A stretch of DNA of 64,000 nucleotides, taken from assembly GCA_030447685.1 (NCBI GenBank), contig JAUJOK010000018.1:33724-97723 (forward strand), given 5' to 3'. The DNA comes from Armatimonadaceae bacterium (GTDB lineage: Bacteria > Armatimonadota > Armatimonadia > Armatimonadales > Armatimonadaceae). The position numbers were made by a program, and so were the translations under genes. Under the pieces are notes generated by a model. It was not told the origin of the DNA, did not search any database, and saw nothing but the letters and a program-made list of their open reading frames with translations. Of the stretch, positions 54,365 through 63,693 are shown piece by piece. Each line of letters opens with the position of its first letter. Within the stretch, counting starts at the first letter, position 1.

Positions 54365-55972
54365 ATGCCTGACCAGAAGACCGATCCTTTGACACCGTAT
54401 AAGAACGCCGTCCTGCCGCTGCCCGACCGCTACCGCCGCTGGCACCTGTATGGGGCGGGGCTGGAAAACGTCGGCGCGGAAGGGCAGCCGGAAACGGTCT
54501 CGCTTCAGGAGCCGGGGCCGGACGAAATCTTAGTGCGCCACGACGCCGTCGGCATCTGCTTTTCCGATATCAAGATTATCTCGCTCGGAGCGGAGCATCC
54601 CCGCCTGGTCGGGCGCGACCTGAAGCGCGACCCGGTCATAATGGGCCATGAGGTCGCGCTGACCGTGGTCAAGGCGGGCGAAAACCAGCGCGAGAAGTTT
54701 ACGCCGGGCCAGCGGTTTATCGTGCAGGCCGATGTCTATTACAAAGGGGTGAATCTGGCCTATGGCTATGCCCTGCCCGGCGGCATGAGCCAGTACGGCC
54801 TGGTCGGCCCGGAGGTGCTGCAAGGCGACGAGGGCTGTTATCTCCTTCCCATCCAGGAGACGACCGGCTACGCCGAAGCCGCGCTGGTCGAGCCGTGGGC
54901 CTGCGTCGAAGCCGCCTACCACTGGACACACCGCCAGACGCCTAAAAGGGGCGGCAGCTTCCTTCTGGTGACCAGCAAGAGCGATGTTCGGTGGAAGATG
55001 ACGGAAGGCACGCAAATATGGTTCGGCGAGGGTGAGATTCCCGCGCCCAAAACAGGTTCCGCCTATGACGACGTGTGGTTTTATGAGACGCCGACGCCGG
55101 AAGTGTTCGAGGCCGCCTGTTCAAAGCTGGCGAAGGACGGTGTTGCACATCTGCACTTCGATAAGCCGCTCGCCCGTCCGGTCGCGGTGGACGTGGGCCG
55201 CATCCATTACGATGCTCACCGCTATGTCGGGCCGACGCCGAATATGCGCAGCGAGATAAAGGGTGGCGGAACGGCCTGGTTTGTGGGCGCGGCGGGACCG
55301 ATGGGCCAGATGCACGTTCAGCGCGCCCTTCAGCGCCCCAACCCACCCGCCCGTATCGTCGGCACCGACCGCGACCCGGCCCGTCTGGAGGCGATGCGCG
55401 CCCGCTTCGCAAATATGGCCGCCGAAAAAAACGTTGAGATGACGCTGTTCAACCCGGAAGACGCCGACGCGCCCGACCTGAAGACGCTCGCCCCGGAGGG
55501 CTTCGATGACATCGTCGTCATGGTGCCCGCCCCCGCGCTGATCGAGCAGGCGATGCCGTATCTGGCGCAGGACGGCGTGCTGAATATCTTCGCGGGCGTC
55601 GCGCGCGGCACAATGGCGACCCTGGACATGAGCGCCGTCGCCGCCAAAAATGTGCGCGTCGTCGGCACCAGCGGTTCCAGCATCGGGGATATGGTGATGA
55701 CGCGGGACGTGATGGAGGAAGACGCGCTCGATACCGGCGCGTCGCTGGCGGCTATCGGGGGCATGAACGCCTTCCGCGACGGGCTGGATGCGGTCAAGAC
55801 CGGCAGGTTCCCCGGCAAGACAGTCATCTTCCCCCAGATCGAAGACCTGCCGCTCACACCGCTGGCCGACCTGAAGACCGTCCGCCCCAGAGTCTACGAA
55901 AAACTGAAGGACGGGCAGTTCTGGACGGTCGAGGCCGAGGAAGAACTGCTACGCGAGGAGTTGGAAAAATGA
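54365..55972 (+). CDS. zinc-dependent polyol-type dehydrogenase (MDR family)
   Basis: This 535-residue medium-chain dehydrogenase is longer than the usual 350. The N-terminal domain has VGICFSDIKII and GHEVAL (catalytic zinc region), followed by a 100-residue insertion (about 195-300) with DVWFYETPTPE, then the NAD-binding motif FVGAAGPMGQMH. This length and insertion resemble sorbose-1-phosphate/L-threonine dehydrogenase relatives. It starts a four-gene module (dehydrogenase, SDR, ATL, isomerase-like) with a 4-bp overlap to the SDR gene, consistent with polyol breakdown. Confidence 0.86.
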   Translation: MPDQKTDPLTPYKNAVLPLPDRYRRWHLYGAGLENVGAEGQPETVSLQEPGPDEILVRHDAVGICFSDIKIISLGAEHPRLVGRDLKRDPVIMGHEVALTVVKAGENQREKFTPGQRFIVQADVYYKGVNLAYGYALPGGMSQYGLVGPEVLQGDEGCYLLPIQETTGYAEAALVEPWACVEAAYHWTHRQTPKRGGSFLLVTSKSDVRWKMTEGTQIWFGEGEIPAPKTGSAYDDVWFYETPTPEVFEAACSKLAKDGVAHLHFDKPLARPVAVDVGRIHYDAHRYVGPTPNMRSEIKGGGTAWFVGAAGPMGQMHVQRALQRPNPPARIVGTDRDPARLEAMRARFANMAAEKNVEMTLFNPEDADAPDLKTLAPEGFDDIVVMVPAPALIEQAMPYLAQDGVLNIFAGVARGTMATLDMSAVAAKNVRVVGTSGSSIGDMVMTRDVMEEDALDTGASLAAIGGMNAFRDGLDAVKTGRFPGKTVIFPQIEDLPLTPLADLKTVRPRVYEKLKDGQFWTVEAEEELLREELEK

Positions 55973-56755
55973 GACTCGCCGACAAAGCGGCCATTATTAC
56001 CGGAGCGGCGCAGGGACTGGGCGAGGCGCTGGCGCGGCGGCTTGCGGTCGAAGGCTGCGATGTGCTGCTGGCGGACGTGAACGCGGAAAAGGCCGAGGCT
56101 GCCGCCGCCGCGATTGCCGCCGACACGGGACGGCAGGCTATCGGGGTGCGCGCGGATGTTACCGATCCGGCTTCCTGCGCGGCAATGGTCGAGCGGGCCG
56201 TGGGCGCGTGGGGCAGGCTGGATATTCTGGTGGCGAACGCGGGCATCCTGAAGGCGGGCGACATCACCGAGTTCGACCCGGCGGACTGGAAGCGGGTCAT
56301 CGACGTGAACCTGTGTGGCTACTTCGTCTCGGCGCAGGCGGCGGCGCAGGCGATGGTGCCGCGCAAGTCCGGCTGCATTGTCCAGATCAATTCCAAGTCG
56401 GGCAAGAAAGGCTCGTTCCGTAATTCGGCGTATGCGGCGTCCAAGTTCGGCGGTATCGGGCTGACCCAGAGCATCGCGCTCGACCTCGCGCCGCACGGTA
56501 TCCGTGTCAACGCCGTCTGCCCCGGCAACCTGCTGGACGGCACGCTGTGGCAGGATTCGCTGTTCGAGCAGTACGCGCGGACCCAGGGCCTGACGATGGA
56601 GCAGGTGCGCGCCAAGTACGAGAATCAGGTTCCCCTGGGAGCGGGGCGCAACCTATGACGATGTGAGCGGCGTGGTCGTCTTCCTCTGCTCCGAAGACGC
56701 CTCTTACATGACCGGGCAGGCAATCAACGTCACCGGCGGCCAGGAGATGCGGTAG
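55969..56755 (+). CDS. short-chain dehydrogenase (sorbitol-6-phosphate dehydrogenase-like), one frameshift
   Basis: The 262-residue reconstructed SDR has the cofactor motif ITGAAQGLGEALA, LVANAGI, the Tyr-Lys pair AYAASKFGG and VCPGNLLDGTLW. As called, the frame ends at 56658 in LGAGRNL. After a one-base change at about 56643 (a GGAGCGGGG region) it continues as RGATYDDVSGVVVFLCSEDASYMTGQAINVTGG, the standard SDR ending, and stops at 56755. The best match by motif is sorbitol-6-phosphate dehydrogenase. It overlaps both neighbours (ATGA with the MDR gene, TAGTG with the next). Confidence 0.85.
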
Positions 56756-57024
56756 TGACCGCTTCGTCAGAGGATACGGCGTCGTTTGCGGCTATCTATG
56801 ATTTCGTGCGCAGCATTCCGCCGGGCCGGGTGGCGTCCTACGGAGATGTGGGCGCGGCGGTCGGGGTGACGGCGCGCACGGTCGGCTGGGCGATGAGCGT
56901 CGCGCCGGAGGATGTTCCCTGGCAGCGCGTCGTCGGCGCGGACGGCTACCTGCGTATCGCCAAACGCTCGCCCCACCTCAAGGAAAAGCAGCGCACGCTC
57001 CTCGAAGCCGAGGGTCACGTTTGA
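56755..57024 (+). CDS. alkyltransferase-like protein (ATL, MGMT-related)
   Basis: This protein has the DNA-binding domain of O6-alkylguanine-DNA alkyltransferases (PPGRVASYGDVGAAVGV, TARTVGWAMS), but the active-site Cys is replaced by Trp: VPWQRVV in place of PCHRV. That marks the ATL subfamily, which binds alkylated bases and directs them to repair without transfer. The GTG start at 56755 overlaps the SDR stop (TAGTG). The frame stops at 57024, but a shift near 57014 restores a VTFDEKGYV ending with stop at 57094, so a one-base indel is likely. Confidence 0.85.
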   Translation: MTASSEDTASFAAIYDFVRSIPPGRVASYGDVGAAVGVTARTVGWAMSVAPEDVPWQRVVGADGYLRIAKRSPHLKEKQRTLLEAEGHV

Positions 57025-57114
57025 TGAAAAAGGGTACGTTCAACCGGTACACTTCGAGGCGCGGGAGCCGAACAGCGGCAGCGCCGCAACTTAACCGCAG
57101 GAGGATTTTGCCCC

Positions 57115-58118
57115 GTGCCATCCCGCACGATTACGCTTGATATTGCCGTCAACGGCGCGTTTCTGACCCGCCGCTGGGAGGAGCCGGAAAACTGGATGCG
57201 GCTTACCCGTGAAATGGGCTTCACCGTCCATTCGTTCTGTGCCGACGTGCTCGACCCGTTCTTTTTCCGGCGACACTGCTTTTCTTCAGGAAGAAGCACG
57301 TAAAACGAAAGAGGCGGCGTCGCGCCACGGCGTTACCTTGTGCGACCTGTATACCGGTGTCGCCACGCACCCGTTTCCATGGCCTTTCGCATTCTCACCC
57401 CGCCGCCCGGCAGCGGATGCGGGAATGGATAACCGCCGCGTTCGATCTGGCGAGCACGATGGGAATCGAGCAGATCGGCGGGCACTGGGACGCCTTCTCC
57501 TGCGAGGTGCTGGATGATGCGGCGCGGACGGAAGAGGCGATGCAGCGCATCATCCAGATTTATCGCGAGATAGCCGTGGAGGCGAAAGCACGGGGCCAGC
57601 GGGCGTTTTACTCCGAGCAGATGTATATCCCGAGCGAAGTGCCGTGGACACTGGCGCAGATGGAACGGATGCTGATCGCCTGCAACGAGAACAACCCGAA
57701 CGGCGTACCCGTGCGGATTGCTATCGACGTCGGGCACCAGGCGGGCAACCACTACGGCCTCGAAGGCCCCGACCTGCGCTACGAGGAGTGGCTGCGCCGC
57801 TTCGGGGCGACCTCGGAGTTGATCCATCTCCAGCAGACCACGCGCGATGCATCGCACCACTGGCCGTTCACGCCGGACTACAATGAAAAAGGCGCGGTGG
57901 ACATTGCGACGGTTCTGGAGACGATTGCCGAATCGCATCGCGCCTACGCGCAGTCCCCGGTCGCGGCGGCTCTTGCGCCGGTAGATAAGCACTATCTGGT
58001 ATGCGAGATCATTCCCGGCTCCACGAAAACCGAGACGAAGCTGCTGGCGGAACTGACGGAGACGGCGGCTTACCTGCGCCGCTTTATCCCCGAAGGCGGC
58101 CTGATGATTACGGTATAA
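57115..58118 (+). pseudogene. sugar phosphate isomerase-like TIM barrel protein, two frameshifts
   Basis: This AP endonuclease 2 superfamily protein of about 333 residues begins at the GTG at 57115 behind AGGAGG, with TITLDIAVNGAFLTRRWEEP and MGFTVHSFCADVLDPFF. It continues after shifts near 57265 (DTAFLQEEARKTKEAASRHG) and 57365 (FHGLSHSHPAARQRMREWI) and then reads intact to VDKHYLVCEIIPGS and LRRFIPEGGLMITV. IAIDVGHQAGN and ELIHLQQTTRDASHHWPF carry metal-site residues. It likely isomerises or epimerises a sugar product of the preceding dehydrogenases. It is followed by a strong terminator. Confidence 0.78.
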
Positions 58119-58140
58119 AACCGGGACAGGGAAAAGACTG

Positions 58141-58172
58141 GAGCCGCGAAGAGTTTCTTCGCGGCTCTTTTT
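58141..58172 (+). terminator. intrinsic terminator of the polyol operon
   Basis: A 12-bp perfect stem (GAGCCGCGAAGA with TCTTCGCGGCTC), three-base loop GTT, then five T's (58168-58172). It closes the 54365-58118 module. Confidence 0.94.
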
Positions 58173-58194
58173 GCTTTACAAATCAAACGGTCGT

Positions 58195-59034
58195 CTATTT
58201 CCAGAGTTCCCAGTGCTGCGGGTACCTGGCTTTGGTTTCCGTTATCGTGGTACACCCGCGGCCATTACCCGCCGTACAAACGGACTCCTTGACCGGATAG
58301 ACCGCCTCAAAAGGCAGTGTTTTCGCGTGGCCGTCGCAGTAAACAAGGTTTACCTTTTCGGCGTGCCGCCCCTGCGGGCGCATGTGGTTAGCGGGGTTTA
58401 GTGTGCCTGTCAGCCCATACTCCGGAAGAGCAAAGGGCGTATTGGCGTGCGTATAGTACCCGCCCCAGGCGTTGTAAATGCTCTGCCCGTTGGCGCCGTC
58501 CGGCACGACATCCATTACGAGCGCATGAGAGGCGGGTGATTCTATCTTCACCATACTCGTCTGACTGGGAGTGGGTGGGCTGCTCAGGGGATTCCCCGGT
58601 TCAGCGGGGATAGGATAGGCCATGCCGTACCCGATCCGGCCTTCCAGGATCAGACGCTTGGCGGTATTGTTCACCGGTTGCGTCTTTTTAGCGTCGGGAC
58701 AGCGCGAATACAGGTTGTTCTTGGAGTACGGCTGAAGCAGATACAGGAAGCTGACCGTCGTTGGAAATGTCGTTCCGCAAAGATCGGGCCAGGGGCAGAC
58801 GACATTAACCTGGTAAGGGGCAAAGTTCTCGTCAAAATCCTGCGCGTACATCATCTGGGCTAACCCGATCTGCTTGAGGTTCGACAGACAGGTTGCCTGG
58901 CGGGCTTTGGCACGGGCCTGCGCGAAAACAGGAAAAAGTATCGCGGCTAGAATGGCGATAATAGCGATGACGACGAGAAGCTCGATTAAGGTAAAAGCTC
59001 CGCTTTTACCAGGGGTAAAGCCATGTCGCTTCAT
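58195..59034 (-). CDS. prepilin-like protein with DUF1559/H-x9-DG region
   Basis: This 279-residue type IV pilin-like protein has a leader [20 protein letters not shown] (cleaved after Gly before FTLIE), then [20 protein letters not shown] and [16 protein letters not shown], and a C-terminal H-x9-DG motif ([15 protein letters not shown]). In Planctomycetes and Armatimonadota such genes occur in dozens of copies per genome. It probably acts as a major or minor pseudopilin in secretion, or as a surface filament, rather than in classical twitching. The start at 59034 has AAAGGAT upstream. Confidence 0.92.
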   Translation of the reverse strand: MKRHGFTPGKSGAFTLIELLVVIAIIAILAAILFPVFAQARAKARQATCLSNLKQIGLAQMMYAQDFDENFAPYQVNVVCPWPDLCGTTFPTTVSFLYLLQPYSKNNLYSRCPDAKKTQPVNNTAKRLILEGRIGYGMAYPIPAEPGNPLSSPPTPSQTSMVKIESPASHALVMDVVPDGANGQSIYNAWGGYYTHANTPFALPEYGLTGTLNPANHMRPQGRHAEKVNLVYCDGHAKTLPFEAVYPVKESVCTAGNGRGCTTITETKARYPQHWELWK

Positions 59035-59342
59035 AGGAATGATCCTTTTAACCAGAAGATAACGTATTCTACCATGGATAGCAGACAAGCGAGGCAGTTC
59101 GGGAGTGTCTGTTGTGGCAGGGTTGTCGCCGGGCATTTTCTGGCGCGTCCGGGTAGAACGAGCCGATGTTTTTCTCGTTGTATCCACGCTGCTCCGCGCC
59201 GCAGGCTTATTTGTCATCGGCTATAGCCGGAAAATTCCAGGTACCTACGCCACCTGATAGACTCCCTGCCGATGCTATAACCGACATTGGGGAGTGCCTA
59301 CGGTATAGCGGCTAATCTTTGGTTATCGGGTAAGCTATGGCT

Positions 59343-59550
59343 ATGCTGCCTCCTACCTGTGCGCACTGCGGCAGTGACAAACGCCAGACCAAAGCGGGTC
59401 GCACGGCCTACAACAGCCCTCGTTTCCACGGCGTTGCCTGCGGGCTATGATGCGCAGACCCGGCGAAAAGCTCTTGCCAGGCGATTGCAGTTGCAGCGCC
59501 ACCCCAAACTCAGGCCAACGATCATGGAGTTTCTGCCATCGCTATCTTAG
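59343..59550 (+). pseudogene. zinc-ribbon transposase N-terminal relic in the 59035-59663 gap
   Basis: From the ATG at 59343, one frame reads TCAHCGSDKRQTKAGRTAY and RFHGVACG, a CxxC...C zinc ribbon as in InsA/IS1-type transposase N-termini. A frame change leads to DAQTRRKALARRLQLQRHP. The remainder of the element is missing. The rest of the 629-bp gap (59035-59342 and 59551-59663) shows no gene, RNA or terminator that I can support. Confidence 0.42.
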
Positions 59551-59663
59551 GCACTACCAAGGGGAACGCTGAGCGCGCGGCGGCGTCTTTAACCTGTGAA
59601 GGCTGCGTGCGCTGCGCGCCGCAGACGCCGCCAGCCGTTCGTTTTGAGGAGAAAGAATAGACC

Positions 59664-61472
59664 GTGAGCACCACCCATCCCTTCCCCGCCCCGCGCTGGG
59701 ACCTGAGTGACCTCTTCACCAATATCGACGATCCGCGTATCGAGGCCGCGCTGGAGCGCGCAAAGGAGCGCGCAGAGCAGTTCGCCGGTCGTTATCGAGG
59801 CCGTATCGCGCCGCTCGACGTGACGGCGGACGAACTGGCGGCGGCGCTGGCCGAATTTCAGGACATGCATCAGGAGATGGCGAAACCGGGCAATTACGCT
59901 GCGCTGCTTTTCGCCGCCGAGGCCAATGAAGCCAATGGCGCGTTCCTTCAGCGGGTGCGCGAGCGCACGACCGAGGCTGGACTTCCCCTGCTGTTTTTCG
60001 AACTGGAACTGATGGAGGCGGACGAAGCGCGGCTGGCGGACCTGCTGCGTGACGGGGCAGAGCCGCTTGCGCCGTTTCGCCACTTTCTGGAAACGGTGCG
60101 CGCCCACGCGCCGTTCCGGCTGTCGGAGCCGGAAGAGAAGGTTATGGAGGAGCAGGCCAACACGGGGCGCAGGGCGTTCGCGCGGCTGTTTGACGAGATT
60201 AACTCCAACCTGCGTTTTTCGCTGCCGGGCCGCGACGAGCCGCTGAATCTGTCCGAAGTCCTCGACCTTCAGCAAAGCGCGGACCGCACGGTTCGCGAAG
60301 CATCCGCCGAGGCGCTGACGGCGGGTCTGGAGACGCAGGCGCGGACACTGGGCTATATCTTCAACACCCTGCTTCAGGACAAGGCGACGGAAGACCGGCT
60401 GCGGGGCCATGCTTACCAGGAAGAGACACGCCACCTTTCCAACGAGCTTTCGCCGGAAACGGTGGAGACGGTGGTCGGGACGGCGACGGAGGGCTACGGG
60501 CTGGTCGCGCGCTATTACCGGGCGAAGCGGCGTCTCCTGGGAGTGGAGCGCCTGATGCACTGGGACCGCTACGCGCCCGTGGTGCAGGATGAGCCGGTCA
60601 CGGCGTTTGACGACGCGCGCAACCTGATTCTGGAGGCTTTCGGCGGTTTTGATGCCCGCTACGCCGAGGCGGGGGCGCAGTTCTTCGACGGTAACTGGAT
60701 CGATGCCGAGGCGCGCTCCGGCAAGCGCGGCGGCGCGTTCTGCTCCTACGTCACCCCGGACATGCACCCGTACATTCTGCTGAACTATCTGGGCAAGCCG
60801 ACCGACGTGCGGACGCTGGCGCATGAATTGGGGCACGGCGTGCACTCGTACCTGTCGCGCGGGCAGGGCTATCTGTCGTTCCACGGGACGCTGCCGATGG
60901 CCGAGGTCGCCTCGACCTTCGCGGAGATGCTGGTCTTCGACCGGGAGGCGCGCGATGCGGGCGACCAGGAGAAGCTGTACCTGTACGCGCACCAGATCGA
61001 GCAGGCTATCGCGACGATCTTCCGGCAGGCTTCCCTATACCGCTTCGAGCAGGCTATCCATCGGGCGCGGCGCGAATCCGGGGAACTGACGCTGGATCGG
61101 TTCGGGGCGCTGTGGCAGGAGCATATCGGGGCGATGTTCGGCGATTCCGTAGAGCTGGGGCCGGGCCATCGCTTCTGGTGGGCATATGTGCGCCATTTTA
61201 TCGCCACACCGTTTTATGTCTATGCCTATACTTTTGGGGAGATGCTCGCGCTGGCCCTGTACCACCGCTATCGAACTCAGGGTGATGGATTTTCCGCGCG
61301 TTATGTGGAGATGCTCGCCGCGGGCGGCTCAAAATCACCGGCGGAGCTGGTCGCTCCGCTCGGGGTCGATCTGGAGGATAAGGCGTTCTGGCGCGGCGCG
61401 CTTGAAGTCCTGGAAGCGCAGGTGACACAGTTCGAGGCGCTGGCCGAACGCACCGCTCCCGCTCCGGCGTAA
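59664..61472 (+). CDS. M3 family oligoendopeptidase (PepF-like)
   Basis: This 602-residue cytoplasmic zinc peptidase of the PepF/M3B group has the active-site motif LAHELGHGVHSYL (HExxH, about residue 388), the third ligand Glu in EVASTFAEML, and an N-terminal helical region typical of oligoendopeptidase F. It degrades short peptides. It starts from a GTG at 59664 with GAGGAGAAAG upstream. Not linked in an operon; the metallophosphoesterase is convergent with it. Confidence 0.96.
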   Translation: MSTTHPFPAPRWDLSDLFTNIDDPRIEAALERAKERAEQFAGRYRGRIAPLDVTADELAAALAEFQDMHQEMAKPGNYAALLFAAEANEANGAFLQRVRERTTEAGLPLLFFELELMEADEARLADLLRDGAEPLAPFRHFLETVRAHAPFRLSEPEEKVMEEQANTGRRAFARLFDEINSNLRFSLPGRDEPLNLSEVLDLQQSADRTVREASAEALTAGLETQARTLGYIFNTLLQDKATEDRLRGHAYQEETRHLSNELSPETVETVVGTATEGYGLVARYYRAKRRLLGVERLMHWDRYAPVVQDEPVTAFDDARNLILEAFGGFDARYAEAGAQFFDGNWIDAEARSGKRGGAFCSYVTPDMHPYILLNYLGKPTDVRTLAHELGHGVHSYLSRGQGYLSFHGTLPMAEVASTFAEMLVFDREARDAGDQEKLYLYAHQIEQAIATIFRQASLYRFEQAIHRARRESGELTLDRFGALWQEHIGAMFGDSVELGPGHRFWWAYVRHFIATPFYVYAYTFGEMLALALYHRYRTQGDGFSARYVEMLAAGGSKSPAELVAPLGVDLEDKAFWRGALEVLEAQVTQFEALAERTAPAPA

Positions 61473-61485
61473 AACCTCCGGTATC

Positions 61486-62376
61486 TCAATCGGCCCGGCG
61501 CAGCGCCTGCTTCGCACGCCGGGCCGTCGCCCGTACCTTTCCCGCCGCGCGCCGCGCCCCATGGAATGCCCGAACAACAAGGCCGGGAGCGGGGACGGGC
61601 AGGGCATCGCCACGGCGCAACGTAAACAGGGCCACCTCCGGGCGACAGTTCAGACGCAAAGGCACCATGCCCATCCCGACCCCGCGATTGATATACAGCC
61701 GCGCCCGGTCGAACACGCCCCACCCGGCAATGTAGGGAAACCCCTTCATGCCGGGCGGAAAGCGCGGTGTGACACCGGGAATACGAATCTGCCCGCCGTG
61801 CGTATGCCCCGCCAGCGCCAGCCAGGCATGTCGGTCGCAGCCGAACACGCCGATTGGATTATGGGTCAGGTAGATGACCGCCGCTCCCTTCGGAATCGGG
61901 GCCATAGCCGCTTCCGGGTCAGGGTGGCCGCGCTGATAATCGTCCACGCCCGCCACCCACAGCCCTGGTGTTATCTCCGCCGCCGTGTTCCGCAGCATCC
62001 GCACGCGGCCTTCCGCAAGCGCCGCCGTCAGCTTCTGGCTGCTGGAACCATAGTCGTGGTTGCCCAGACAGCCCCACAGGCCCAGGCGCGGGCGCAGTTC
62101 GGTCAGCATTTCGGCCAGCGGCGCGGCGTCCCGGTGGTGACTGTGCACGAAGTCGCCGGTCAGCATAACGACATCCGGCTGAAGCGCCTTTGTCGCCGCA
62201 ATAGCCTGCCGAATCACCTCGTCCGGCGTGATCGGCCCTCGGTGCAGGTCGGTCAGGTGCGCTACGGTCATTGCCTCGCACTCCGGCGGCAGGTCGGGCA
62301 GGAAAACCGTGTGGCGCGTGATGTCTAAAAGATACGGCTCCAAAAAACGCGCCTGCACGGGCAGCGCGATGCCCAC
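61486..62376 (-). CDS. metallophosphoesterase (probable membrane-associated)
   Basis: The calcineurin-like phosphoesterase has all five metal motifs: AHLTDLHRG (D-x-H), LTGDFVHS (GD), LGNHDYG (GNHD), LTHNP and LAGHTHGGQI (GHxH). It resembles the YkuE/ BSU-type lipid or UDP-glucosyl phosphatase family. The N-terminus is uncertain: the called frame begins with a GTG at 62376, but an AGGAGG site and TTG at 62410 in another frame, joined by one extra G in a GGGG run, would give SVRSLLTRRR leading into VGIALPV. I prefer that start. C-terminal basic tail is rich in Arg. Confidence 0.9.
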   Translation of the reverse strand: MGIALPVQARFLEPYLLDITRHTVFLPDLPPECEAMTVAHLTDLHRGPITPDEVIRQAIAATKALQPDVVMLTGDFVHSHHRDAAPLAEMLTELRPRLGLWGCLGNHDYGSSSQKLTAALAEGRVRMLRNTAAEITPGLWVAGVDDYQRGHPDPEAAMAPIPKGAAVIYLTHNPIGVFGCDRHAWLALAGHTHGGQIRIPGVTPRFPPGMKGFPYIAGWGVFDRARLYINRGVGMGMVPLRLNCRPEVALFTLRRGDALPVPAPGLVVRAFHGARRAAGKVRATARRAKQALRRAD

Positions 62377-62485
62377 CCCGGCGGCGTGTCAGCAAAGAGC
62401 GTACGGACAAGGCACTGCCTCCTGATGTACTTTATATATCAAAGCTCTTTGCATAATACTGCACAGGAGAAGGTCTTGTCAATGA

Positions 62486-62671
62486 CCTCTTCCGATTGAC
62501 CTCTCCCCCCTGCCCCCTCTCCTAAAGGAAAGGGGGAGCCAAGAGTACCGGAGGCGCTGCAAAGCCTGCCGCTTCCGCAGAAGCACGGGTATTCCTGGTA
62601 CACCCACTGCGTCGCTTCGCTTCTTGCGCCTTTAGGAGAGGGGGCAGGGGGGAGAGGTCAATCGGAAGAGG
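62486..62671. repeat. 186-bp element with 43-bp perfect terminal inverted repeats
   Basis: The left arm (62486-62528, beginning CCTCTTCCGATTGACCTC) and the right arm (62629-62671, ending GAGGTCAATCGGAAGAGG) are exact reverse complements over 43 bp, with a 100-bp spacer. Arms contain C5/G5 runs and CCCTCTCCTAAAGG. The right arm overlaps the last four codons and stop of the zinc-ribbon gene. It has the form of a MITE or palindromic repeat with similar arms elsewhere in unrelated phyla. No transposase lies within it. Confidence 0.85.
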
Positions 62672-63326
62672 CCGCAGAACCGCACACCGCGCAGAAGTGG
62701 TCGGAAGGCTCCAGGGGAGATTGGCAGGCGGGGCAGGCGATGAGCGGCCCGGCGCGTTCGCCGCAGGCCGGGCAGAAGACGACCATGCGGGCGGGTGACC
62801 AGCGCGCGCCGCACCGTCCGCAGGTACGCCCCAGGCGTTCCCCACAAAACGCGGCGGCAGCGCCCACGGCCAGCGCCGCCCCACCCCAGAACGTCCACAG
62901 CGGCCCCGGCCCCACATGATCCGCCCAGCGCTGTCCCAGGGGAAACGGCTCGATGGGCGGCAGGCCGACGCGCATCAGCTTGTCGTTCACCGGGGCAAGC
63001 GCCTGTGTCAGCGCCAGAACCCGCCCGCGAACCGCCCGCCCCGTTTCCTGCTGCGCCCGCGAGCCGATCCCCATCGCCAGCAGGCCCACCAGGACGCCGA
63101 GCAGCGGAAAACGCCGCCCGCCAATGAGGGATAGGAGCGCGCACGAGGCCGTAAGCGCGCCCCACCCGGCAACGCCGGGAAGGGAGAACTCGACCCCGAA
63201 CACGCTGAAGCGCACCCAGGCAAGCACGCTGCCGACCAGGACTGCCGCCGCCCCGGCGACGTACCATACCCAGCCCGCGCGGCGCAAGGCGCGCAGTCCC
63301 TTTTGCCGCGCAGCGAAGTCAGTCAT
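62658..63326 (-). CDS. membrane protein with zinc-ribbon C-terminus
   Basis: This 222-residue protein has two or three N-terminal hydrophobic helices (AAAVLVGSVLAWVRF, WGALTASCALLSLIGG, LLGVLVGLLAMGIGS), a loop, another helix (FWGGAALAVGAAAAFC) and a C-terminal double zinc ribbon (CGRCGARW, FCPACGERAG, ACPACQSP, FCAVCGSA). The start at 63326 overlaps the next gene's stop by 8 bp. Its last codons lie inside the 62486-62671 repeat, so its C-terminus may have been modified by the insertion. Function unknown. Confidence 0.82.
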   Translation of the reverse strand: MTDFAARQKGLRALRRAGWVWYVAGAAAVLVGSVLAWVRFSVFGVEFSLPGVAGWGALTASCALLSLIGGRRFPLLGVLVGLLAMGIGSRAQQETGRAVRGRVLALTQALAPVNDKLMRVGLPPIEPFPLGQRWADHVGPGPLWTFWGGAALAVGAAAAFCGERLGRTCGRCGARWSPARMVVFCPACGERAGPLIACPACQSPLEPSDHFCAVCGSAASSD

Positions 63327-63693
63327 CGCGGAAGCGGAACTCTTCCCAGTAGACATGGCCCTCGTCGATCAGGCGCTTCAAGCGGCGCTGTGTTGCCGAT
63401 AGCTGGGAGCGGTTCGCCTTGAATTCTACGAACACGATCCGGTCTTCCTCAAATTGGACGCCGTCGATGGGCGAACCGAGAAAGCGAAAGCCCTGCGGGT
63501 CATAGGGGTAGGCGTCCATCAGCGGGAACCATTGCTCGGTAATGCGCCCGTAGGTGGTGGACAGCGATTTCTGGCGGCTCAACTCGTCTTCCAATGCGTC
63601 GCGCAGACCGGCGATGCGCCGCAGCGAAAGCACCCAGAGCAGGAATAACACCAGGCACAGCCCGCCCAGCACGGCGGCGACATTATCCATCAC
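63319..63693 (-). CDS. Holliday-junction-resolvase-related endonuclease-like protein (PF10107)
   Basis: This 124-residue protein has an N-terminal membrane segment (VAAVLGGLCLVLFLLWVL) and a coiled helix, then YPYDPQGFRFLGSPIDGVQFEEDRIVFVEFKANRS and a KRLIDEGHVYWEEFR end. The GxPIDG...VEFKxxRS pattern is the conserved core of the family called 'endonuclease related to archaeal Holliday junction resolvase'. Asp and Glu-x-Lys positions for a nuclease are present. It overlaps murQ by 4 bp and the membrane gene by 8 bp. Confidence 0.82.
   Translation of the reverse strand: MMDNVAAVLGGLCLVLFLLWVLSLRRIAGLRDALEDELSRQKSLSTTYGRITEQWFPLMDAYPYDPQGFRFLGSPIDGVQFEEDRIVFVEFKANRSQLSATQRRLKRLIDEGHVYWEEFRFRDD

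Noticed and set aside
59035..59663. Search for tRNA, riboswitch or promoter in the 629-bp gap
   Set aside because: Only a partial zinc-ribbon relic is visible; no cloverleaf or conserved motif found by eye.
59589..60992. 467-codon minus-strand frame opposite pepF
   Set aside because: Mirror frame of the peptidase with Arg-rich composition.
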